A DNA stretch of 9,688 bases from Deltaproteobacteria bacterium (lineage in GTDB: Bacteria; Desulfobacterota; Desulfarculia; Adiutricales; Adiutricaceae): the NCBI GenBank assembly GCA_031269135.1, contig JAISZP010000071.1:1-9688 (forward strand). The letters run 5' to 3'. Positions 5,547 through 9,688 of the stretch are shown here, one piece after another. How positions within the stretch are numbered: the first letter of the stretch is position 1; each line of letters starts with the position of its first letter. The notes beneath the pieces were generated by a model, which worked only from the letters and a program-made list of their open reading frames with translations, was not told the origin of the DNA and did not search any database. A program made the translations under genes and the position numbers.

Positions 5547-7349
5547 ATGAGCACCGCCGTCGTCGGCAAATTCACCCTCGAATACCTTTTAAACCTGCTG
5601 CTGAAAGCGGGTCTCTTAGGTCAGCAACAGTCTGAAGGGATCAAGCACACCTACCAATCGGCCATCGCCGGCGCCGGCAAACGCCCCAAGAGTCCCCTCA
5701 GCGCTCAAGCCGACCCTCTAGACTACGTCATCAGCTTAAGGCTCCCGCTTGTGGGCGGAGCTGAAGGCCGCACCATCGACGACGATATCCTCGCCCGTCT
5801 GATGGCTCAAGACAGCGGACTGGAATACCGAAGGGTCGAGCAAAGAGAACTGAACCTCGAATTCATCACCAATCTGCTCCCTAAATCTTTCGTCACCCGC
5901 CATATGGTGCAGCCGTTGGGCATGGAAGGGACGAAATTGGCCGTAGCCGTCAGGCACCCTTTTTACCAAGCTATTTTAGACGATGTGCGCCGAGTCGCCA
6001 ACCAACCCATTCAACCTATCTTAGTCAGCCAGTCGAACTTAAAAAAACTCATCAGCGACATTTACGCTTTCAGCTCCTCGGTCAGGGGCGCCACCGGCCA
6101 ATTTGAAGGCGGCTCTCGGACGGGACTTGACGTCAACAACTTAGAGCAATACGTTAAATTAAAAAACGCCCATGAAATCACCGACGACGACCAGCACATC
6201 AAAAACTTGATAGATTTGCTCTTCGCCGAAGCCTTTGAAAGTCATGCCTCAGACATACATCTGGAACCCAAAAGAGACCATCTCTTAGTCCGTATGCGCT
6301 TTGACGGCATTCTCCACAACATGTACGAATTGCCGGGCGTCATACACCCCGCCATGGTCTCGAGAATAAAAACCATTTCCCGTTTAGACATAGCCGAGCG
6401 CCGCCGTCCCCAGGACGGACGCATCAAGATTTCCCATAAGGACAACGAGGCTGAAGTCCGCGTCTCGACCGTTCCTGTGGCTTTCGGCGAAAAAGTGGTT
6501 ATGAGAATCTTAGATCCGGAAGCCCTCTTTTTGGATCTCAGATCCATGTTTCACAACGTCAACGACTTCGACAAGTGGCAGGACTTTTCCTCAAGGCCCC
6601 ACGGCATCATCTTGGTGACCGGTCCCACCGGAAGCGGCAAAACCACCACCCTTTACTCCACTCTCCGCCAGTTGGCCACCCCGGCGGTCAACGTCACGAC
6701 CATCGAAGACCCGATAGAAATGATCCACGAGGAATTCAACCAAATAGCCGTTCAGCCGAAAGTGGGCATCACCTTTGGAAGCGTCATCAGAACCATCTTA
6801 AGGCAAGACCCCGACATAATCATGGTCGGTGAAATGCGCGACAGAGAAACGGCCGAAAACGCCATCCAGGCGGCCTTGACGGGCCACCTGGTGCTCTCCA
6901 CCCTTCACACCAACGACGCTCCCTCGGCCGTCACCAGGATGGTCGAGCTGGGCATGGAGCCTTTTCTGGTGGCATCCACGGTTGTGGGCATCATGGCCCA
7001 GCGCTTGGTGAGGCGCATCTGTCCTTACTGCTGCGACGATTTTGTCCTGACCAAATCGATGGCCTTGGAGATGGGCTTCATAACCAATGGAGATTTAAGT
7101 CTAAAACAGGGCCGAGGCTGCGACGAATGCCGCAATACCGGCTATTTGGGACGCATGGCCACCGTGGAAGTCATGCCGTTCTCGGACAGTCTCCAGAGTC
7201 TTATTCTAAACGGCACGAAAAACTCCATTGAAATAAAAAATGTGGCCCGCACCGAGGGCATGACCACCCTCCGAGAAAACGCGCTGGATCTGATGTTGGC
7301 CGGCAAAACCACCTTGCAGGAGGTTTTGCGGGTGACCGCCGCCGATTAA
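5547..7349 (+). CDS. Type II secretion / type IV pilus assembly ATPase, GspE/PilB family
   Basis: A 600-residue cytoplasmic hexameric ATPase of the kind that powers pilus or pseudopilus extension. Residues about 75-175 form the N-terminal GspE/PilB domain that docks to the inner-membrane platform. The second N-domain starts at ASDIHLEP (234-241), with RPQDGR at 287-292. The motor domain has Walker A GPTGSGKT (359-366), an Asp box at TTIEDPIEM (384-392), Walker B IIMVGEMRD (424-432) and a His box GHLVLSTLHTND (446-457). A zinc-binding tetracysteine is formed by CPYC (492-495) and CDEC (525-528). All key residues are present and the length is slightly above the family's usual 560-580. The start follows only a weak AGGT. 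No pilC/gspF, pilT or pilin gene is in the window, so PilB cannot be told from GspE by context; the tetracysteine occurs in both. recN begins 17 nt downstream, so cotranscription is likely. Confidence 0.9.
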   Translation: MSTAVVGKFTLEYLLNLLLKAGLLGQQQSEGIKHTYQSAIAGAGKRPKSPLSAQADPLDYVISLRLPLVGGAEGRTIDDDILARLMAQDSGLEYRRVEQRELNLEFITNLLPKSFVTRHMVQPLGMEGTKLAVAVRHPFYQAILDDVRRVANQPIQPILVSQSNLKKLISDIYAFSSSVRGATGQFEGGSRTGLDVNNLEQYVKLKNAHEITDDDQHIKNLIDLLFAEAFESHASDIHLEPKRDHLLVRMRFDGILHNMYELPGVIHPAMVSRIKTISRLDIAERRRPQDGRIKISHKDNEAEVRVSTVPVAFGEKVVMRILDPEALFLDLRSMFHNVNDFDKWQDFSSRPHGIILVTGPTGSGKTTTLYSTLRQLATPAVNVTTIEDPIEMIHEEFNQIAVQPKVGITFGSVIRTILRQDPDIIMVGEMRDRETAENAIQAALTGHLVLSTLHTNDAPSAVTRMVELGMEPFLVASTVVGIMAQRLVRRICPYCCDDFVLTKSMALEMGFITNGDLSLKQGRGCDECRNTGYLGRMATVEVMPFSDSLQSLILNGTKNSIEIKNVARTEGMTTLRENALDLMLAGKTTLQEVLRVTAAD

Positions 7350-7366
7350 CCCGCACGGAACCTAAA

Positions 7367-9199
7367 ATGCTCTCAGAACTAAAAGTTTCCAACTTAGCCT
7401 TGATCAAGAGCCTGACGTTGTGTTTCGCCCCAGGCGCCAACATTCTCACGGGAGAGACAGGCGCCGGCAAGAGCATCCTAGCCGGGGCTTTAGGATTGGT
7501 CAGGGGGATGAAGGGTTCCACCGAGCTCATTAGAGCCGGAGAAGCCGAGATGAAAGTGGAGGCCCTCTTTCAACTTGAAAGGCCGCAGCAATTCGAGGCC
7601 TTGTTCGGCGATCTCGATTTGGAGCTCTCTTCGGAAGTGATCGTCCAGAGAAGCCTCAGCAGCGCCGGTCGAAACCGCATCCGCATCAACGGCGCCATGG
7701 CCACCTTAAGTCAATTGGCCGCTTTCGGGGAAGAACTTTTAGCGGTCTCAAGCCAACACGACCAGCAAAGTTTGGTTAAAGAACAAAAACAGCTTGATTT
7801 TCTCGACTCCTTCGGTCAACACCAAGATCTTTTGGCTCAAATGGCCGTCGCCTACCGCGAAAGAGAACAGGCGGCCAAATCTCTAAACGTTCTAAAAGAG
7901 GAACTTAAAGACGCGGAAGAAAAGCGCGAACTCTACGAGTTTCAGCTCAAAGAGATTGAGCAGATCTCCCCTAAACCCGGCGAAGACCAGCAGCTCTTGG
8001 ACATCAAAGTCGCCAGCAAATCCTCAGGGAAACTGGTTAAAATCCTGGAAGACGCCGAGCTGATAATTCGGGGAGACCGAACGAGCGGCCTACTCGATCG
8101 CCTGGAGCACCTCTCTCACCTATTGACCAAAGCCTCCGCCTTGGATGAACGTTTAACCACGATATCGGAATCGGCTTTGGAATGCGTCGACTTGTTTTCC
8201 GATTTATGCGCCAATTTGGCCAAGCACAACAAAGATCAGCCGAGCGCCGTGGATATCGACAAGTTGGACGACCGCTTGAGCGCGATTTCTCGTCTCAAGC
8301 GCAAGTACGGACCTTCTTTGGAAGAGGTGCTGGCCAAAGCCGAAAACATCCGCGCGACCTTGTCGCGTTTGGATTCGGCGAACCTTGAGGTCTCTAAAAG
8401 AGCTAAAGAGCTGGCGATAGCCACCGAAAAAACCCACCGCAAGGCTATCGACTTAAGACAGGCCAGAAAGCTCAGCGCGGAGCGTCTCACGGAAAACCTC
8501 GTCGCCACGCTGAAAGTGCTCGGCTTTCCCAAGCTTACTATGGCTATTGAACTTACGAGCCTGGAGAGCGAACGCCAAATCAAAAACAACAAGGCCCAAG
8601 AGACCGGCGAAAACCAAAAAGCCGCCGGAAGCATCGCCGGCAGCGTCGCAAGCGTCGTCGGAAGCGGCGGCGGAAACAGCTGCGTCGGCAAAAACGGCGG
8701 CAAAAACGACGACATGGACAATAAGTTCCAAGCAGGAGAGCTGGCCGGACCCAAAGGCGCCGATCGGGCCTGTTTTATGTTCTGCCCCAACCCTGGAGAG
8801 GGCTTGAAACCTCTCTCGAAAATCGCTTCCGGCGGCGAATTGTCTAGACTTATGTTGGCGCTGAAGATCGCCCAAGAACCCAGAAACGATCAAAGCTTGC
8901 TGTTCGACGAAATAGACAGCGGTTTGTCGGGAGCGACCGCTGAAGCGGTGGCCGCCAAGATGAAGGAGCTAGCCGGCCGACAACAGATTTTCGTCATAAC
9001 CCATCTTCCCCAGATGGCCTCATTGCCGGGAAGACACTTCCAAGCTCTTAAAAGCCCCGATGAAAGCGGCGACCGCACTGAAACCTCCATCAACGAACTC
9101 GACGACGAGCGGCGCACGACTGAGCTGGCCAGAATGCTTGACGGCGCCAGCCCTTCTCCAGAGGCCTTGGCCCTTTCCAGAAGACTCTTAGGTCAATAA
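7367..9199 (+). CDS. recN: DNA repair protein RecN
   Basis: A 610-residue SMC-like ATPase that acts early in double-strand-break repair, binding DNA and supporting RecA. The N-terminal half begins MLSELKVSNLALIKSLTL, a classic RecN start, with Walker A GETGAGKS (29-36) and the Q-loop region SSQHDQQSL (128-136). Residues about 155-385 are helical and charged, fitting the antiparallel coiled coil. The C-terminal half has NPGEGLKPLSKIASGGELSR (ABC signature 486-494), Walker B LLFDEIDSGLSG (511-522) and ITHLPQMAS (544-552). Every ATPase motif is intact. It is about 55 residues longer than E. coli RecN (553), and the excess lies in a Gly/Ser/Asn/Lys-rich insertion at about 404-462. The ribosome site is weak (GGA, 10 nt upstream). 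The gene ends before a terminator at 9252, making it the last gene of the likely pilB-recN unit. No LexA box was found ahead of it. Confidence 0.95.
   Translation: MLSELKVSNLALIKSLTLCFAPGANILTGETGAGKSILAGALGLVRGMKGSTELIRAGEAEMKVEALFQLERPQQFEALFGDLDLELSSEVIVQRSLSSAGRNRIRINGAMATLSQLAAFGEELLAVSSQHDQQSLVKEQKQLDFLDSFGQHQDLLAQMAVAYREREQAAKSLNVLKEELKDAEEKRELYEFQLKEIEQISPKPGEDQQLLDIKVASKSSGKLVKILEDAELIIRGDRTSGLLDRLEHLSHLLTKASALDERLTTISESALECVDLFSDLCANLAKHNKDQPSAVDIDKLDDRLSAISRLKRKYGPSLEEVLAKAENIRATLSRLDSANLEVSKRAKELAIATEKTHRKAIDLRQARKLSAERLTENLVATLKVLGFPKLTMAIELTSLESERQIKNNKAQETGENQKAAGSIAGSVASVVGSGGGNSCVGKNGGKNDDMDNKFQAGELAGPKGADRACFMFCPNPGEGLKPLSKIASGGELSRLMLALKIAQEPRNDQSLLFDEIDSGLSGATAEAVAAKMKELAGRQQIFVITHLPQMASLPGRHFQALKSPDESGDRTETSINELDDERRTTELARMLDGASPSPEALALSRRLLGQ
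8686..8709 (+). repeat. 12-bp tandem repeat within the RecN insertion
   Basis: Two copies of CGGCAAAAACGG (the second ends GA) stand side by side and encode part of GKNGGKND. The bases before them are rich in GTCG and GGC units. This is the mark of expansion by replication slippage, and it explains how the RecN insertion may have grown while keeping the frame. Confidence 0.7.
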
Positions 9200-9251
9200 T
9201 CAATCGCCCTATATAATCAAAAAATTTTCTATAGGCCACTCATCTCGCGGC

Positions 9252-9276
9252 GCCGGCTAATCTTGAGCCGGCTTTT
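9252..9276 (+). terminator. Rho-independent-type terminator after recN
   Basis: A perfect 7-bp GC-rich stem (GCCGGCT at 9252-9258 with AGCCGGC at 9266-9272) closes a 7-base loop and is followed by TTTT. It stands 53 bases after the recN stop. The U-tract is short, so efficiency may be modest. Confidence 0.7.
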
Positions 9277-9282
9277 AAACTA

Positions 9283-9408
9283 ATGCGTCTAGGCAAATAC
9301 ATCTAGGCTGATACATCTAGGTCAATACATCTAGGCTGATACATCTGGGCTAATACATCTAAGCTGATACATCTAGACTGATACTTCTGGGCTAATACTT
9401 CTGGACTG
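9283..9408 (+). repeat. Tandem repeat array, nine units of 14 bp
   Basis: Nine contiguous 14-base units with consensus ATACATCTAGGCTG, plus a decayed partial unit (GCACATTTC). Units differ by one to five bases. The last three bases vary between CTG, CTA, TCA and CAA, and the two last units share ATACTTCTGG. All three plus-strand frames contain stops, and 14 is not a multiple of three, so it is not coding. It starts directly after the recN terminator. Confidence 0.9.
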
Positions 9409-9473
9409 GCACATTTCAAGTTTTAGAAGGTGAAAACGGCAAAAATCAAACCTATAAATTTCAGCCTAAAGCT

Positions 9474-9555
9474 CTCAGAGCCGAAGCCTCAAAGAGAAGC
9501 CGCAGAGCCGAAGCCGCAGAGCAAAGCTACAGAGCCGAAGCCGCAGAGCCGAAGC
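9474..9555 (+). repeat. Second tandem repeat array, six units of 13-14 bp
   Basis: Units of 14, 13, 14, 13, 14 and 14 bases with consensus CGCAGAGCCGAAGC. The unit sequence is unrelated to the array at 9283-9408, although the period is almost the same. One frame reads a short EPKPQ-repeat peptide (from GTG 9430 to TAA 9565-9567, 45 codons), but the one-base length changes argue against selection for coding. Confidence 0.85.
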
Positions 9556-9571
9556 AAAGCGTCATAATGAT

Positions 9572-9621
9572 AAAATCCATGGATGAAAAAAGCTATGATG
9601 ACAAAATTTATGGTTGAAAAA
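9572..9621 (+). repeat. Direct repeat pair, 19 bp, 31 bp apart
   Basis: AAAATCCATGGATGAAAAA at 9572-9590 and AAAATTTATGGTTGAAAAA at 9603-9621 match at 16 of 19 positions. It is a third repeat type in the stretch after recN. Confidence 0.6.
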
Positions 9622-9626
9622 CTCTG

Positions 9627-9688
9627 TCGAGACTCAACGCTATCGAGGATAATCTCCATCGCGGATAAACGATGTCGGGGATAAACTC
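9627..9688 (+). repeat. 16-bp tandem repeat running off the window end
   Basis: Three units at 9643, 9659 and 9675 share TCGNGGATAA with an exact period of 16; a more decayed unit lies at 9627 (TCGAGACTCAACGCTA). The last unit is cut by the end of the window, so the array probably continues. Confidence 0.6.

Noticed and set aside
8236..8893. Minus-strand frames of 146 and 184 codons opposite recN
   Set aside because: They lie wholly inside recN. Their Ala/Ser/Pro-rich composition comes from the low-complexity RecN insertion.
9208..9235. CCTATA...TATAGG inverted repeat just after recN
   Set aside because: Six-base AT-rich arms with a 16-base loop are weak; the GC-rich hairpin at 9252-9272 is a much better terminator.
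9283..9555. CRISPR array
   Set aside because: The units are contiguous, with no unique spacers of regular length, and no cas gene is nearby.
9430..9567. 45-codon frame with EPKPQ repeats, GTG start after AGAAGG
   Set aside because: It is made by the 13/14-bp repeat array. The one-base differences in unit length show no pressure to keep a frame, and no family is recognised.
1..9688. tRNA, rRNA or riboswitch
   Set aside because: No cloverleaf, rRNA-like stretch or known riboswitch core was seen by eye on either strand.

Overview
The window joins two very different kinds of DNA. Positions 1-5230 hold a decayed, mobile-element-derived segment: one intact antitoxin gene, two pseudogenes, one nearly complete IS630-family insertion sequence and one broken IS4-superfamily (IS1634-like) transposase. 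Positions 5547-9199 hold two intact housekeeping-type genes, a GspE/PilB secretion or pilus ATPase and the DNA-repair gene recN. The last 490 bases hold a terminator followed by several short tandem-repeat arrays.

Region 1 (1-3336) resembles cargo of integrative and conjugative elements of gut Firmicutes. An AbiEi-type antitoxin (DUF6088-like) overlaps an AbiEii-type nucleotidyltransferase toxin gene broken by at least four frameshifts. Next comes a small conserved hypothetical gene, split by an IS630 element at a TA dinucleotide and frameshifted near its 3' end. Strong AGGAGG-type ribosome sites precede the antitoxin and the hypothetical gene. Region 2 (3337-3656) has no gene, but holds a strong hairpin and a short palindrome. 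Region 3 (3657-5233, minus strand) is a transposase pseudogene in two frames, with an amber codon and an apparent internal deletion that removes the second catalytic Asp.

Region 4 (5234-5546) is a promoter-bearing spacer. Region 5 (5547-9199) is pilB/gspE and recN, 17 nt apart and probably cotranscribed, ending at a rho-independent-type terminator. RecN has a Gly/Ser/Asn/Lys-rich insertion just before its C-terminal ATPase half. Region 6 (9277-9688) holds arrays with periods of about 14, 13/14, 31 and 16 bp.

The ATPase with a GspE/PilB N-terminal domain suggests a diderm (Gram-negative) host. The flavour of PilB, RecN and the IS4-superfamily transposase is loosely deltaproteobacterial, and the Firmicutes-type element would fit a gut habitat, but the taxon is a low-confidence inference. 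pilB and recN are intact while nearly everything in the element is broken, so the frameshifts look like real decay rather than general sequencing error. I see no convincing undescribed system. The most interesting points are the intact antitoxin beside a dead toxin, the exactly reconstructable IS630 insertion, the RecN insertion and the repeat field after recN.
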